The notes: generated by a model from the letters alone, not told the origin. A stretch of DNA of 64,000 bases from Bacillus oleivorans (GCF_900207585.1 NZ_OAOP01000004.1:62001-126000), one strand, 5' to 3'. Positions 43,734 through 52,426 are shown, counted from the first letter of the stretch. Made by a program: numbers and translations.

Positions 43734-44831
43734 TCACGAAAAGTACTTATGATAAGTTTCCAGAAGCTTTGAATGATTCATAGATGAATATACGGTTTCC
43801 GTTGTTTGCAGGGTTAAAATAGAACTGGCTACCCCTAACTTACAGGAGTCTTCTATGCTAAATCCTTTTGAATTTCCATAAAGAACTCCTGCAACGAGCG
43901 AGTCCCCCGCTCCCGTAACATCCTTTACTTCAATTTTTGGGGGAATCACAGCACCCGCTTCCCCTCTTTTTGTATAAAACATAAGTCCCTTATCACCGCG
44001 GGTAATGACAACATTTTCTACCCCTTTTTTCACCATTTTCTCGGCTGCTTTAAAATAATCTCCATCTGACGTAATTGATTGATTAGCAATCACTTCTGCT
44101 TCTTCCTGGTTGGCAATTAGCCAGGTAACCCCATTCAGCTGTTGCGGAAGCTTTTTAGCTTTTGGCGATGAAACAGGTGCAATTGTCAAAGGAAGGTCTT
44201 CTTCAGAACAGCGCCTAATCACATGCTCAAGCACGCCCTTAGAGAAATTCGTATCCATCAAAATCATATCTGCAGATGATAAGTATCCCCATCTTTTATC
44301 AATAAAGGGTATATTCACTTTACTGTAGATTCCCATATCCGCAATCGCTAATTCCATTTCACCGTTTGCATTTAAGATAGCGGTATAAGTACCTGTTGCT
44401 TCTTCCGGCCAAACTTGTGATGAAGTAATATCGACAAAATCCTTGGTGTAATCCAGAAGCCACTGCCCTTCATAATCATCTCCGACCACGGTAATAAGTG
44501 ATACACCGCAGCCAAGTCTGCCTAAGTTTTCCGCCACATTTCGCGCAACCCCACCGCATGCTTTTACACTAAAAGCCGGGTTCGAAGTTCCGTATATGAT
44601 TTTGTTATAAACTTGCAGTTTTTGGTCAAAATTTGCCCCGCCAATACAAGTGAAATTAATCTTTTCCGGCAGGATGTAAGCCCTCCCTAAGATTTTTCCT
44701 TGTTTGGTCAAAACAGAAATATAACCTGCCACGGCCGATCTCGATAATCCTGTTCTCTCCGCAATTTCATTTTGCGAAATAAAAGGATTTTCTTTAATAA
44801 TGTCCACAATCATTAGTTCTTTTTCGTTCAT
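43734..44831 (-). CDS. psuK: Pseudouridine kinase with N-terminal winged helix
   Basis: PfkB-family kinase that phosphorylates pseudouridine. The 365-residue protein starts with an HTH (ISQNEIAERTGLSRSAVAGY), so it may also bind DNA or sense substrate. The kinase domain follows with GGANFDQKL, GGVARNVAENLGRLG and the ATP/catalytic signature VTGAGDSLVAGVLYG. GGGGGGATACC supports ATG 44831. The fusion of regulator and kinase is common in Firmicutes PsuK-type proteins. Confidence 0.88.
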   Translation of the reverse strand: MNEKELMIVDIIKENPFISQNEIAERTGLSRSAVAGYISVLTKQGKILGRAYILPEKINFTCIGGANFDQKLQVYNKIIYGTSNPAFSVKACGGVARNVAENLGRLGCGVSLITVVGDDYEGQWLLDYTKDFVDITSSQVWPEEATGTYTAILNANGEMELAIADMGIYSKVNIPFIDKRWGYLSSADMILMDTNFSKGVLEHVIRRCSEEDLPLTIAPVSSPKAKKLPQQLNGVTWLIANQEEAEVIANQSITSDGDYFKAAEKMVKKGVENVVITRGDKGLMFYTKRGEAGAVIPPKIEVKDVTGAGDSLVAGVLYGNSKGFSIEDSCKLGVASSILTLQTTETVYSSMNHSKLLETYHKYFS

Positions 44832-44908
44832 GGTATCCCCCCGTCTCCCTATCTCCATTTAAACAAATGTTTATAATTCTAACAAGTGTCTTTAAGTATT
44901 TTTTAATA

Positions 44909-44940
44909 AAAAAAACCGTACTGCATATACAGTACGGTTA
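44909..44940 (-). terminator. Terminator of motA-motB
   Basis: AACCGTACTGTA and TGCAGTACGGTT pair on the minus strand, followed by TTTTTTTATT. Confidence 0.88.
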
Positions 44941-44955
44941 GTTTGTACGATTTTC

Positions 44956-45729
44956 TTACGATTCATCGGGTGGATTGTTCGGTAATATTAAAATCTCGAC
45001 TCTTCGATTTTTAGCTCTTCCTTCAGCCGTACTATTATCAGTAATCGGCTGAAACTCTCCATATCCTTTTGCACTAAACCATCTTGGATCTAGCTTCTCA
45101 TTTTGAAGCAGCAGCTTCATAAAGTTGACAGCCCGCATCACACTTAATTCCCAGTTAGATGCAAACTGCGCATTTCGAATAGGGATATTATCCGTATGGC
45201 CGCTAATAATAATATTTCTCGCTTCCTCAAGCACTAATAATTCAGATAAACCCTGTGCAATCCTAATATTTTCCGGGCTAACTTCTGCCTTTCCCGATTC
45301 AAACAAAATATTATCGCCAATCGTAATCATTAATCCTTCATCCGTAAGCGACGTTTCTAGTTCCTCTTCCAGCCCTTTTTCTTGAATAAAGGCATCCATT
45401 TTAGTTTGAATGGCTTGCAGCTGCTCTTCTTCTGTAGGAATATTGGTTACAGTGGTTCCAGCTATATCTCTATTAGTAGGTTCTTCATTTTCATCGGTGG
45501 CTTCATCATTTCCTTCTGGCATAGGACTCGGATAGTCCAGAGCTCCTGTTCCCCCGGTAAAAATATCATTAAAAGCTTTGGAGAGCTTGTCAAACTTACT
45601 CGCATCTACTGTACTCATAGAAAATAGCACAATAAAAACAGCTAATAAAAGAGTTAATAAGTCTGCGTATGGTAAAAGCCATGCTTCATCAACATGTTCT
45701 TCACTATTTTTCTTTTTGCTTTTACGCAT
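44956..45729 (-). CDS. motB: Flagellar motor stator protein MotB
   Basis: Peptidoglycan-anchored stator subunit. The 257-residue protein has one membrane helix with the ion-binding Asp (PYADLLTLLLAVFIVLFS), a plug/linker region rich in acidic residues, and an OmpA-like peptidoglycan-binding domain (about 125-255) with ISGHTDNIPI, NWELSVMRAVNFM and NRRVEIL. The helix resembles proton-type MotB more than sodium-type MotS. It overlaps motA by eight bases. Confidence 0.92.
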   Translation of the reverse strand: MRKSKKKNSEEHVDEAWLLPYADLLTLLLAVFIVLFSMSTVDASKFDKLSKAFNDIFTGGTGALDYPSPMPEGNDEATDENEEPTNRDIAGTTVTNIPTEEEQLQAIQTKMDAFIQEKGLEEELETSLTDEGLMITIGDNILFESGKAEVSPENIRIAQGLSELLVLEEARNIIISGHTDNIPIRNAQFASNWELSVMRAVNFMKLLLQNEKLDPRWFSAKGYGEFQPITDNSTAEGRAKNRRVEILILPNNPPDES

Positions 45730-46513
45730 TATCGTTCACGCCTTCTTTTAAGAGATTCTTCCTCTCGTCTTCTGGCAAAAATGACGCCAATTTTTGTTCT
45801 AGTAAACGAGGGTTTTCTCCCTCAAGGATGGAAAGAATGCCTTCGATGATCATTCTTTTTTGTTTCGCTTCCGCTTTTGATTTTTGCTTGAGTTTATTTG
45901 CAAATGGATGCCACAGCATGTATCCGGAGAATATTCCCATTAAGGTAGCTACGAAAGCAGCACTTATCGAAGCTCCTAAAGCTACTGTATCCTCCATATG
46001 AGTAAGGGCTGCAATTAATCCTACAACCGCCCCAAGCACCCCTAAAGTTGGTGCATAAGTACCTGCCTGAGAAAAAATAGCTGCTCCGGAATGATGACGT
46101 TCCTCCATTGCTTCAATTTCTTCAGTCAGCACATCTCTAATATACTCAGCGTTTTGTCCGTCAACTGCAAGAGTCAGTCCATTTCTTAAAAAAGGATCAT
46201 CTATATCGCTTGCCAATGTTTCAAGAGCAAGGAGTCCTTCTTTTCTTGCAACTTGCGCCATTTCTGAAAACTTTTGAATTAATTCAGTATCCGGAACAAG
46301 CTTTTGCTCTGTAAAAACAATTTTTAATAACTTAGGAACCCTTTTAATCTCTTTTGTAGGGAAGGCTATAATAACTGCAGCCGCTGTACCCAAAAAGATA
46401 ATTAATAATGCGGCCGGATTAAGTAATACTCCAACTTCAACACCCTTCAGAGTCATTCCAAACCCGATCGCAATTACCGCTAATATCAGGCCAATTATTG
46501 AAGTTTTATCCAT
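45722..46513 (-). CDS. motA: Flagellar motor stator protein MotA
   Basis: Membrane subunit of the flagellar stator, 263 residues with four helices. Visible are MDKTSIIGLILAVIAIGFGM, the cytoplasmic domain with charged FLRNGLTLAVDGQN and EEIEAMEERH, and GTYAPTLGVLGAVVGLIAAL and ISAAFVATLMGIFSGYMLW. I chose ATG 46513 because family members begin MDKTS; an in-frame GTG at 46522 is possible. A sigma-D promoter lies at 46597-46623. The organism should therefore be motile. Confidence 0.92.
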   Translation of the reverse strand: MDKTSIIGLILAVIAIGFGMTLKGVEVGVLLNPAALLIIFLGTAAAVIIAFPTKEIKRVPKLLKIVFTEQKLVPDTELIQKFSEMAQVARKEGLLALETLASDIDDPFLRNGLTLAVDGQNAEYIRDVLTEEIEAMEERHHSGAAIFSQAGTYAPTLGVLGAVVGLIAALTHMEDTVALGASISAAFVATLMGIFSGYMLWHPFANKLKQKSKAEAKQKRMIIEGILSILEGENPRLLEQKLASFLPEDERKNLLKEGVNDNA

Positions 46514-46596
46514 AAACTGCACCCATCCTCTGTATTCTTAGATTTTTTTATTTCACGCATTTACAGCAATGAGTGAGAAAAAATTCTCTACCATCT

Positions 46597-46623
46597 ATAT
46601 CGACTTCTATTCCCTCTTTCTTA
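46597..46623 (-). promoter_or_regulatory. Sigma-D (flagellar) promoter of motAB
   Basis: On the minus strand TAAG, 15 bases, then GTCGATAT. This is close to the sigma-D consensus TAAA-N15-GCCGATAT and lies 84 nt upstream of motA. Confidence 0.7.
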
Positions 46624-46642
46624 ATAGCTTTGGACAAAATAA

Positions 46643-46674
46643 AAGAGGCAAACTTTTGTTTTAAAGTTGCCTCT
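46643..46674 (-). terminator. Hairpin terminator between DUF1992 gene and motA
   Basis: AGAGGCAACTTT and AAAGTTTGCCTCT pair on the minus strand, followed by TTTATTTTG. It would end leftward transcripts from the DUF1992 gene. Confidence 0.7.
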
Positions 46675-46698
46675 GCAGTAGAATCGTCTTATTACTTA

Positions 46699-46935
46699 AC
46701 TTTCGCGGTCGTACAAAGCAAAGCGGATTGCTAAAGGACATTGGTTCCGTTATCTGTGACAAAATCGCAGGATTTCAAAATTAGCGGACACTGGTTCCTT
46801 TATTTGGACAAATACATGCAATATTTGCTTGATTCTCGGTAAATAACGGATCGTATGTCCTATAATTTACTAAAACAGGCATTTTTGTAAAAATAACGGA
46901 TCGTATGTCCTCATGAGCAAATCATTAAGACAAAT
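46699..46935. repeat. Dispersed four-unit repeat, copy 1 (GGACAT..TTCCGTTAT family)
   Basis: Two forward units, GGACATTGGTTCCGTTAT (46737) and GGACACTGGTTCCTTTAT (46787), are about 50 bases apart. Two inverted units, AAATAACGGATCGTATGTCC, follow at 46841 and 46891. It is homologous over its full length to the inverted copy at 50327-50545 and more loosely to 57984-58216. It is non-coding and fills most of the 473-base gap between motA and the DUF1992 gene. Confidence 0.85.
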
Positions 46936-46986
46936 TCAATTGAGCCCGCTGATCATTCTTAACGTATTCAACCTGTAAAAATCGAA

Positions 46987-47376
46987 TTATTTATCTTTAT
47001 TTGAAAAGAGTTTATTCTCAATTTTACTTTCATAATTTTTAAAAAGAGCACTATTTGTTTTTATACCTCTTTTAGCCTGCATTTGATTCCAGCGGAGAAG
47101 CTTTTCGTTTAACTTTTGCTGATGCTGTTTTCTCTCTTCCTCATCCTGGCTATTTTTAATCAGATCTTCAATCGTCATTACTTCTGCTTTTAGCTGATTT
47201 TCTTCTACTGAAAAACCTGCATTCTTCATTATGCGGTACGCCATTCTCAAATCAGGAGGAATATGTTCTAAATCATCCTTTGGAAGTGGCTTCCCTTTCC
47301 CTGGCAGTTGATCAAATGCGCCCTCTCTATATGCTTTTTTTATAAGGTCTTCCGTTATAAAATCAAAACGATCCAT
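46987..47376 (-). CDS. DUF1992 (DnaJ-homologue) protein
   Basis: A 129-residue protein. The N-terminal block IKKAYREGAFDQLPGKGKPL followed by DLRMAYRIMKNAGF is the DUF1992 signature, found also in eukaryotic DNAJC28. The rest is a charged helical tail. Function is unknown to me. It has ATG at 47376 and a weak AGGTGATC ribosome site. It is divergent from the preQ1-controlled queF. Confidence 0.85.
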   Translation of the reverse strand: MDRFDFITEDLIKKAYREGAFDQLPGKGKPLPKDDLEHIPPDLRMAYRIMKNAGFSVEENQLKAEVMTIEDLIKNSQDEEERKQHQQKLNEKLLRWNQMQAKRGIKTNSALFKNYESKIENKLFSNKDK

Positions 47377-47572
47377 TACTTGATCACCTCAGGTGGTTTT
47401 TGGCCTTACAATTCTATTGTAGCATTTCATTTTAATTCCATTTCCGAATTTTCTGTGAAATATTTGAATTTGCCTGTTTTATTCAAATTTTTCCCTTTCC
47501 AATTTCAGGGGAGTGCTATTTTTATAATATGTGTTACAATAATTTGTCGGGAAAGAAATATATTGTTCCCAA

Positions 47573-47612
47573 AAGCAGTTCGCGATATCCTGCTTTATCA
47601 AAACTAAGGAGG
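47573..47612 (+). promoter_or_regulatory. preQ1-I riboswitch overlapping the queF ribosome site
   Basis: AGCAG (47574-47578), TTCGCGATATCC, TGCT (47591-47594), TTATC and AAAACTAAGGAGG match the preQ1 class I aptamer (stem, C-rich loop, A-rich tail forming a pseudoknot). The tail runs into AAGGAGG, so ligand binding would hide the ribosome site. The genes downstream (queF and a queuosine-precursor transporter) fit exactly. Confidence 0.88.
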
Positions 47613-47621
47613 CAATTTATT

Positions 47622-48029
47622 ATGAAAAACTCTTGGATTCCGCAATCCGGACCAATGCCGAGACCAAAGAGTGTCGAGGAAGGACGCGAAGCTCTAAAAG
47701 AAGAAGCTTTCGACAGTCCGAATGTTAGTAATATAACCTTTAGAGCATTAGAATTTACAGCCGTTTGTCCGAAAACAGGCCAGCCAGATTTTGGTCAGGT
47801 TGAAATCTCTTATACGCCTGATCAAAAATGTATTGAGTCTAAATCATTAAAATTTTATTTGTGGTCTTACCGTGACGAAGGTGCATTTTGTGAAACATTA
47901 GCGGCTCGTATTGCTGATGATATCGTCTATGCGATTGATCCAAAGCGTGTAGAAGTGACGATTTTCCAATCTCCGCGTGGCGGAATTGAATTAAAAGCAA
48001 CAGCAATAAGAGAGAAAAACAATGATTAA
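47622..48029 (+). CDS. queF: NADPH-dependent preQ0 reductase QueF
   Basis: Reduces 7-cyano-7-deazaguanine (preQ0) to preQ1 in queuosine synthesis. The 135-residue protein is the short type. Catalytic Cys49 lies in FTAVCPKTGQPDFGQ with Asp56, and the QueF motif ESKSLKFYLWSYRDEGAFCE follows. AAGGAGG supports ATG 47622; a longer frame from 47529 would run through the riboswitch. It is controlled by the preQ1-I element just upstream. It overlaps the transporter gene by eight bases. Confidence 0.93.
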   Translation: MKNSWIPQSGPMPRPKSVEEGREALKEEAFDSPNVSNITFRALEFTAVCPKTGQPDFGQVEISYTPDQKCIESKSLKFYLWSYRDEGAFCETLAARIADDIVYAIDPKRVEVTIFQSPRGGIELKATAIREKNND

Positions 48030-48669
48030 TCAGCCAAAAGATCAGCTTTTTACGCTGTACTCAGTCTTATTTGCGACATCATTAGTAGTGGCCAATGTAA
48101 CGGCGACAAAGGTTGTTTCCTTTGGAGACACCTTTGTAATTCCTGCTGCTGTTGTCACCTACGCTTTTACTTTTCTATTAACAGATATCATTCATGAGCG
48201 TTATGGAAAAGAACAGGCACAGAAAACTGTCTTTTACGGCTTCATTGCTCAGCTGTTTGCAAGTGTGATGATTTTAATAGGGATGGTTTTGCCGGCAGCT
48301 CCTTTCGCGCAGTCGGCACAAGAAGCATACGAAGTGCTGCTTGGACCCAACCTTCGCAATATGATGGCAAGCCTAATTGCCTATTTGATATCACAAAATA
48401 TAGACGTTCATTTGTTTTCTTTCCTAAAAAACAAATTCAATGGCAAGCACAAATGGATTCGAAATAATGTAAGTACGATTTCATCGCAATTTATTGATAC
48501 TGCCGTCTTTATTACGATTGCCTTCGCGGGTCAGGTCCCTAGCCTTTGGGCGATGATTTGGTCACAATTTGCGATTAAATGTGTATTAGCTTTATTAGAT
48601 ACACCTTTATTTTATCTCCTAACGAGAAAAAATAAGACACAGGCTAATTCCACCACGGTCTCATCATAA
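48022..48669 (+). CDS. Queuosine precursor transporter (QPTR/YhhQ family)
   Basis: Membrane transporter for preQ0/preQ1 or queuine, 215 residues with about six helices. Family marks are ATSLVVANVTATKVVSFG, FLLTDIIHERYGKEQAQKTV, SLIAYLISQNIDVHLF and NVSTISSQFIDTAVFITIAF. It overlaps queF by eight bases and shares the riboswitch transcript, so uptake and synthesis of the precursor are co-regulated. A terminator follows at 48675-48720. Confidence 0.92.
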   Translation: MINQPKDQLFTLYSVLFATSLVVANVTATKVVSFGDTFVIPAAVVTYAFTFLLTDIIHERYGKEQAQKTVFYGFIAQLFASVMILIGMVLPAAPFAQSAQEAYEVLLGPNLRNMMASLIAYLISQNIDVHLFSFLKNKFNGKHKWIRNNVSTISSQFIDTAVFITIAFAGQVPSLWAMIWSQFAIKCVLALLDTPLFYLLTRKNKTQANSTTVSS

Positions 48670-48674
48670 ATGTT

Positions 48675-48720
48675 TAACCCCATTCATGAATCGAACTGAT
48701 TCATAAATGGGGTTTTTATT
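48675..48720 (+). terminator. Terminator of the queF operon
   Basis: AACCCCATTCATGAATC and GATTCATAAATGGGGTT form a long stem followed by TTTAT. Confidence 0.88.
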
Positions 48721-48773
48721 TGGGATGAATGGATGAAGCTTGGGTATTCTATGTGGTGAAAGGGGTGTTGATC

Positions 48774-48935
48774 GTGGGAAGAGGCAAAGCATTTGACCAT
48801 AAGAAAAAAGGACATCCAGGTAAATTTCCTCAAAATAGCCTGGCAGAAAAACATAATACCGAAGCCCAAGAAGATGAAGAATTATTAGTAGTTCAGGAAG
48901 CATTTAAAAACCGGGTTGAAGACGACGAAGTTTAA
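48774..48935 (+). CDS. Small charged protein, 53 residues
   Basis: GTG 48774 lies eight bases after AAAGGGG. The protein begins MGRGKAFDHKKKGHPGKFPQ and ends in an acidic helix (EDEELLVVQEAFKNRVEDDE). The basic start and acidic tail resemble small spore-former proteins that I cannot name. A strong terminator follows (48941-48982). Longer frames from 48729 have no RBS. Confidence 0.65.
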   Translation: MGRGKAFDHKKKGHPGKFPQNSLAEKHNTEAQEDEELLVVQEAFKNRVEDDEV

Positions 48936-48940
48936 ATTGA

Positions 48941-48982
48941 GGGTGTCCCAAAAGTATATCTTTTAGGGGCACCCCTTTTTTT
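48941..48982 (+). terminator. Terminator after the 53-residue protein gene
   Basis: GGGTGTCCCAAAAG and CTTTTAGGGGCACCC pair, followed by a run of seven T. Confidence 0.85.
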
Positions 48983-49000
48983 CATATCGTTCTTTTAACT

Positions 49001-49080
49001 TGTCCGTTGATTTCCGCTCCAGTCAACTCTCCTGAACCTTTAGAGAGCTTGAGACTTACTTCATTTTATCAACAGGGACA
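49001..49080. repeat. Remnant of the palindromic core repeat
   Basis: GTTGATTTCCGCTCCAG at the left and TTTTATCAACAGGGACA at the right are the outer arms of the core palindrome, with the middle lost. The right arm encodes the last residues (VPVDKMK) and stop of the CBO0543-like gene on the minus strand. Confidence 0.65.
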
Positions 49081-49580
49081 TCAAACACATTCAACAAAAA
49101 GATGATCCATATCACAGATAGCCCCCATGCCCATATTGGCTTTTTATAATGAACCCTTAATATCGTAAACATAATCATGTTAAAGATTATTGACCAGATT
49201 ATATTCCAGCCATTAAAATGTCTGATTAAATGTAAATAATGCAAGTTCATATACTCTATAGAGGAATAAAGCATAACCCAAAACAAGACCCATCCTGCCT
49301 GTCTTAATTTTGCTTGCGGAAAATGACCTAAATAAATAAGAAGAGTTGACGGATAAACAATAAACATAATCATAAGCGAAATAATCGTGTGATTTCGAAG
49401 AATGTTTTCGGCAAAAATCGTTTCTTGGTAAGTCCACAGCCAATGATTATAAAGTAAATAACTTTTTAAAAGATCGCCTACCCAAAAGAATAAGATGGTG
49501 GGATAATAATCACGCCAATTTTTCCAATCTCCCCATTTAATCGCTGCTAATAGGAAGAGGAAGTTAAATATCAAATGCAT
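49056..49580 (-). CDS. CBO0543-family membrane protein 2
   Basis: A 174-residue membrane protein with about five helices, rich in Trp and Tyr. The pattern IKWGDWKNWRDYYPTILFFW, YNHWLWTYQ and FNMIMFTILRVHYKKP fits CBO0543-like proteins from spore formers. It has no known function. ATG 49580 has AGGAGTATCACTC upstream. Its C-terminal seven or so residues and stop lie in a repeat remnant, so the native C-terminus may have been replaced. Confidence 0.72.
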   Translation of the reverse strand: MHLIFNFLFLLAAIKWGDWKNWRDYYPTILFFWVGDLLKSYLLYNHWLWTYQETIFAENILRNHTIISLMIMFIVYPSTLLIYLGHFPQAKLRQAGWVLFWVMLYSSIEYMNLHYLHLIRHFNGWNIIWSIIFNMIMFTILRVHYKKPIWAWGLSVIWIIFLLNVFDVPVDKMK

Positions 49581-49781
49581 GAGTGATACTCCTGATTATT
49601 TTATACATTTTTATCCTTTTATTGCCGATTTCATACTCCCCAATAAAACTTTTGCGTCTTCTAGGTTCAGTAATCTTACAAAATTACCGCATTTCGAAAA
49701 AATAACACATATTTTAGTATTTATATAGTACCATTTTACTAGCGTAATAATTATATATTTCAAATGAAATGGGGTATGGAA

Positions 49782-50246
49782 ATGAAGTATTTGGTATTGC
49801 TTCATGTTTTATCAGCTATCATAGGGGTGGGGCCGACGTTTTTTTCACATGTCCTTCTAAGAAAAAACCAATCTATTGAGAGTTTGCGTTTGACCGCGCC
49901 GTTATTGAAGAAGCTCGAGTTTTTCCCGAAAATTGGCGGTACGATAGCAGTTTTATCAGGACTCGCCCTCTTCTTTTTAGGCGAGTATGGCTCCTTCCTT
50001 CAGCTATGGTTGATCGGCTCACTGATCCTGTACATATTCATTCAAATTGTCGTCATCGGTATGGTTACACCACAAATGAATAAACTGAACACTTGGTTAA
50101 ACGATCCGAAAAACGCAGCTGCCACTGGAACACTGCCTGAAGAACCAACGTCTTATTTATCAAAAGCGAACCAATATTTTTATGTGGCGAGCGGAATGGG
50201 AACGCTTTTGTTTATTTTTATGATTTTAAAACCGGTAATTAGTTAG
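49782..50246 (+). CDS. DUF2269-family membrane protein
   Basis: A 154-residue protein with four membrane segments. MKYLVLLHVLSAIIGVGPTF is typical of DUF2269, as are FFPKIGGTIAVLSGLALFFL and the C-terminal YFYVASGMGTLLFIFMILKP. GGGG (49771-49774) lies before ATG 49782. A longer start at 49764 is less likely. Function is unknown. It appears monocistronic. Confidence 0.78.
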   Translation: MKYLVLLHVLSAIIGVGPTFFSHVLLRKNQSIESLRLTAPLLKKLEFFPKIGGTIAVLSGLALFFLGEYGSFLQLWLIGSLILYIFIQIVVIGMVTPQMNKLNTWLNDPKNAAATGTLPEEPTSYLSKANQYFYVASGMGTLLFIFMILKPVIS

Positions 50247-50326
50247 AAACTCCATTTTTTAGGTTAAATTCGGGAAGAATGACCGGGTGACGGGCACAAT
50301 TGGTTTTGTCTTGATGATTTTCTGTA

Positions 50327-50545
50327 GGGACATACGATCCGTTATTTTTACGAAAATGCCCGTTTTAGAAAATTACCGGACATACGTTCCCTTATTTGAA
50401 GTGAATCATTCAAGAATTGTACGTTTTTGCCCGAATAAAGGAACGAGTGTCCGCAAATTTTGAAATTCTACGATTTTTTCAAAGATAACGGAACCTATGT
50501 CCTTTAGCAAATCCGCCATACTTTGTACAACTTACGAAAGTTGGG
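50327..50545. repeat. Dispersed four-unit repeat, copy 2 (inverted)
   Basis: This is the reverse complement of copy 1 at 46699: GGACATACGATCCGTTATTT (50332), GGACATACGTTCCCTTAT (50381), ATAAAGGAACGAGTGTCC (50435) and AGATAACGGAACCTATGTCC (50483), then the TTAGCAAATCCGC and CGAAAGTT end. It fills the gap between DUF2269 and the ABC permease genes. Confidence 0.82.
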
Positions 50546-50555
50546 TAAGAAACAA

Positions 50556-50596
50556 AAAAGGATTGGGAACCACAAATTCCCCAATCCTTTTTTATA
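50556..50596. terminator. Terminator of the ABC permease operon
   Basis: AAAAAAGGATTGGGAA and TTCCCCAATCCTTTTTT form a long stem with T-runs on both strands. Confidence 0.88.
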
Positions 50597-51500
50597 AATC
50601 CACACTGCCATTCCGGTTATATTTCTGGTGAAAATAACGCTGGAGTCCCTCACCCGTTAAATATATCGCAATCATCGTAATCGAAATCGCCCCGACCGCA
50701 GATAATGGAATCCATTCGTGGACCCGGATTAAGCCAAGTAAGTCATTAAAATACATCGGCCATGCGATCGAGTCACTCATGAGCTTATAATACCCGCCTA
50801 GCTGCGATTCATAAGTATGCTGAATAAAGATTCCTATTACCCCAAATTGAGCTAGAAGGAAGAGGATCCTGCCTGCATCAAAGGTTAGGTTGGTAAATAG
50901 ATGCGGCTGTAAAAAGGGCCAGAAATATTTAAAAAAGAGTTTTGGCTTTGTACAACCTGATACAATTCCGCTTTCAACAAATGATTTTTTCCCGATTTCC
51001 ACTAGAGACTGATGGAATAGCTTACCGATCCTCCCTACATCAATAAAAGCAATGACGGCAACCATCCAAATCGGCCTTACATCAGAAAAAATAATAATCG
51101 GAAAACCGATAAATATTGAAATTAAAAATACTGGAGGCATGCTCATTGAAAATTGATAAAAACAGTTTAAAATAAACCGGATCACCCTTGAATAATAAGC
51201 ACCAATTCCAAGCGGAACAGCTATAAGATACCTTAAAATCAGGATGGCAAATACCATAAATAAAGTCTCTTTAGCCCCCATTAACAGCATGCTAAGAAAA
51301 TCTACCCCGGCCCAATCGGAACCAAGCGGAAATTCTGCAGAAGGCTCATAGGGCGGAACATGGATGACTCCCTCTTCATCTTTATACATCACATTTTGTG
51401 TTAATTCAGCATCCACAAATGGAAGGTAGGGGGCAAGAAAAGTGAGTAATAGAATAAGAGAAAGCATGGTTCCACCTACAAGCAAATGATAGTTTTTCAT
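50592..51500 (-). CDS. ABC transporter permease (DppC/OppC-like)
   Basis: A 302-residue membrane protein. Opening LSLILLLTFLAPYLPFVD and PLGSDWAGVDFLSMLLMGAK match the OppC/DppC N-terminal pattern (PLGTDxxGRD). The usual EAA loop is replaced by ESGIVSGCTKPKLFFKYFWP, which keeps the spacing but lacks the conserved Gly-Ala. It overlaps the upstream permease gene by four bases. No ATPase or binding protein gene is nearby, so the subunit must work with parts encoded elsewhere. Confidence 0.82.
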   Translation of the reverse strand: MKNYHLLVGGTMLSLILLLTFLAPYLPFVDAELTQNVMYKDEEGVIHVPPYEPSAEFPLGSDWAGVDFLSMLLMGAKETLFMVFAILILRYLIAVPLGIGAYYSRVIRFILNCFYQFSMSMPPVFLISIFIGFPIIIFSDVRPIWMVAVIAFIDVGRIGKLFHQSLVEIGKKSFVESGIVSGCTKPKLFFKYFWPFLQPHLFTNLTFDAGRILFLLAQFGVIGIFIQHTYESQLGGYYKLMSDSIAWPMYFNDLLGLIRVHEWIPLSAVGAISITMIAIYLTGEGLQRYFHQKYNRNGSVDL

Positions 51501-52426
51501 TCAGTCTCCCCTCTCCCATCCGGTGTAATAGAGGCAGTGCTAACAGCTGCTATTGCCCTCGCAATAAATATGATCAACGTAAAGAAGATCGTATAAAGCA
51601 ATGCCTGTATGTAATTAATCGAAAATTGCTGGCCAACTGTAAATGTAAAAGGCGGACTGACAGACACAAAGAAAAAGTAGGCAGCTCCGCGAAACCCGGT
51701 TAATAGCTCTACAATAAACAGGTTCGATAATACGTAGAGAACCACTGTATCAAAATGACTTAAAATGACTGGCAGGGCATTTTTTAGAACATGGGTTAAA
51801 ATAATTTTATTGGTTCCTGTTCCTTTTGCCTTTGCTGTTCGTATGTAATCAAAGCTCATTTCACTTTCAAGCGAAATAAAGGTGGCCCTTGCCGTATAAA
51901 AAAATGGATAGATTGCGAGAAAAATAATGCAATATACATAGTTTTGGATATAATCATCACCGGTTAAGTGGACTTCACTTAATATTCCTTCCTTGTATAA
52001 AAAAATAAGAAAGAATTGAATCATAACGATAAAAAACAAATCCGGCAATGAGATCGAGAGCCATGTCAATGGTTTCCCAAATAGGTTTAACTTGTTTTTT
52101 CTGTATTTAAAATCAAATGCACCCTTTATAATCCCGCCTAAAAAGCCGATTATAATTGCAGGGACAACGATGATGAGGCTTTTTAACACGGAATCCGAAA
52201 CATGTTCAATTATCGGTTTTTCATAGACCTGGATTTCCTCAAGATCACCATTCGTAAAGGAAGCAAAAAAAGAAAGAAACTGTTCTTTATGAAGTTCGAA
52301 GGAATAGGTCGGCTTGGCTGCTAAAAACATGCCACCTCTTCCTCCCTCGTATTCTACTGTTCTCGGAATTGTTAAAAGAATGATAAGGACAAGCGTCATA
52401 ATCCCCCAAATAAGCAGCTGTTTCAA
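51497..52426 (-). CDS. ABC transporter permease (DppB/OppB-like)
   Basis: A 309-residue membrane protein. The permease loop is FDYIRTAKAKGTGTNKIILT followed by HVLKNALPVILS, a clear OppB/DppB EAA motif. FIVELLTGFRGAAYFFF matches the family's FxxPGLG region in altered form. The first conventional start is TTG 52426 without a good RBS. In frame upstream, CTG 52447 sits six bases after GGGGGG and would give a basic MRLTPILLKQ start, so the real protein may begin there. It is first gene of a two-permease operon. Confidence 0.82.
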   Translation of the reverse strand: MKQLLIWGIMTLVLIILLTIPRTVEYEGGRGGMFLAAKPTYSFELHKEQFLSFFASFTNGDLEEIQVYEKPIIEHVSDSVLKSLIIVVPAIIIGFLGGIIKGAFDFKYRKNKLNLFGKPLTWLSISLPDLFFIVMIQFFLIFLYKEGILSEVHLTGDDYIQNYVYCIIFLAIYPFFYTARATFISLESEMSFDYIRTAKAKGTGTNKIILTHVLKNALPVILSHFDTVVLYVLSNLFIVELLTGFRGAAYFFFVSVSPPFTFTVGQQFSINYIQALLYTIFFTLIIFIARAIAAVSTASITPDGRGETE

